Shown here: in pieces, positions 31,871 through 32,112 of the stretch
Position numbering within the stretch: position 1 is the stretch's first letter
Layout: every line of letters begins with the position of its first letter
Assembly (NCBI GenBank): GCA_964569245.1
Contig: CAZMTK010000017.1
Span: forward strand, 1-32,112
Reading direction: 5' to 3'
Length of the DNA: 32,112 nucleotides
DNA from: JAAYTY01 sp964569245
GTDB lineage: Bacteria; Fermentibacterota; Fermentibacteria; Fermentibacterales; Fermentibacteraceae
Program-made: the position numbers and the translations under genes
The notes under the pieces: model-generated
Database searches by the model: none
Told to the model about the DNA's origin: nothing
Seen by the model: only the letters and a program-made list of their open reading frames with translations

Positions 31871-32061
31871 GCCGCCGCATGAATGCGCCGGCTGGGTCAA
31901 CCGTGGTTCGCGAGCGAACTCACGGTTGAAGCCGCACGCCTCTCGACTTGAAGTTACCGCGTGCGGCCGGTCCTCCGGGGACTGATCCCGTCCGGACCGC
32001 CACCGTTGTTTCGCTTCGGGCGAAACAACGCCGCGACAGCACATTCGCTTCGCGAATGTGC
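31871..32061. other. array of strong hairpins downstream of tRNA-Asp
   Basis: Five stem-loops follow one another. 31871-31892 is 10 positions with one mismatch. 31897-31929 is TCAACCGTG+GTTCGC paired to its complement, 15 bp with one bulge. 31931-31967 is a 9-bp stem GCCGCACGC. 32005-32029 is a perfect 10-bp stem GTTGTTTCGC with loop TTCGG. 32039-32061 is a perfect 10-bp stem GCACATTCGC with loop TTC. A further CAC-TTCG-GTG lies at 32076-32085. No ORF with coding character overlaps them. The region runs off the window, so its full extent is unknown. Confidence 0.7.
31986..32002 (+). repeat. direct repeat of the tRNA-Asp 3' end
   Basis: The last 17 bases of tRNA-Asp including CCA (31854-31870, TCCCGTCCGGACCGCCA) recur exactly at 31986-32002, 132 bases downstream. 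The bases before the second copy (CCGGGGACTGA) could form a degenerate T-arm. It could be an attachment-site scar or a decayed tRNA duplicate. Confidence 0.8.
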
Positions 32062-32112
32062 GAGAGCGGATCAAACACTTCGGTGAAACTGGCCAGACGC
32101 AGGATAGCTTCG

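Noticed and set aside
31560..31880. Minus-strand open frame of 106 codons
   Set aside because: It runs across tRNA-Asp in antisense; the apparent coding similarity is to tRNA sequence.
1..32112. CRISPR array, prophage or transposase genes
   Set aside because: No regularly spaced direct repeats, cas genes, phage structural genes or transposase motifs were seen.

Overview
The window is GC-rich, densely coded bacterial DNA. It carries two-membrane, anaerobe-type genes: lipoproteins, a putative outer-membrane barrel, a sodium-pumping methylmalonyl-CoA decarboxylase and many 4Fe-4S proteins. Three secreted proteins end in the beta-sandwich tail (xVxDxxGRxV...GxYxxRL) typical of type IX-secreted cargo, and a gingipain-like (C25) tail sits at the left edge. 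This suggests a member of the Fibrobacteres-Chlorobi-Bacteroidetes supergroup, probably an uncultured phylum such as Fermentibacteria. That placement is an inference from gene style; no rRNA is present.

Layout. 1-1.5 kb: end of a secreted peptidase-like gene and an Asp-box propeller protein. 1.66 kb: tRNA-Arg(ACG). 1.8-4.2 kb: a lipoprotein divergent from a degenerate ABC ATPase and its membrane partner. 4.3-7 kb: tldD-tldE. 7.1-10 kb: Hsp20, a nitroreductase, Xaa-Pro peptidase and tadA. prs converges on tadA across an inverted-repeat element. 11.4-16.9 kb: a seven-gene methylmalonyl-CoA operon (B12 subunit of the mutase, MeaB, epimerase, carboxyltransferase, gamma, biotin carrier and beta subunits). 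This would link succinyl-CoA and propionyl-CoA metabolism to a sodium gradient; the mutase large subunit and a biotin carboxylase are not here. 16.9-18.6 kb: a sugar-nucleotide epimerase-like SDR and a TrmH-type RNA methyltransferase.

18.8-24.6 kb is the most unusual part. A secreted thioredoxin-like protein has an in-frame UGA in a UxxC motif, with a SECIS-like hairpin. Beyond tRNA-Ser(CGA) and a second copy of the inverted-repeat element come four consecutive exported or lipid-anchored 4Fe-4S ferredoxin-like proteins. These overlap or abut a putative outer-membrane beta-barrel gene and are followed by a CcdA/TauE-like membrane protein. I propose this as a candidate extracytoplasmic electron-transfer conduit built on ferredoxins instead of multiheme cytochromes.

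24.6-32.1 kb: a methyltransferase; a large secreted protein whose frame is broken by one UAG just after the signal peptide; a sodium/neurotransmitter-type symporter with a duplicated extracytoplasmic insert; a NapH-like polyferredoxin membrane protein with a secreted calcium-binding-like Cys-repeat region; and a second candidate selenoprotein (CxxU). The window ends in tRNA-Asp(GTC), a repeated copy of its 3' end, and a run of strong hairpins. Functions are read from motifs only; no database search was done.
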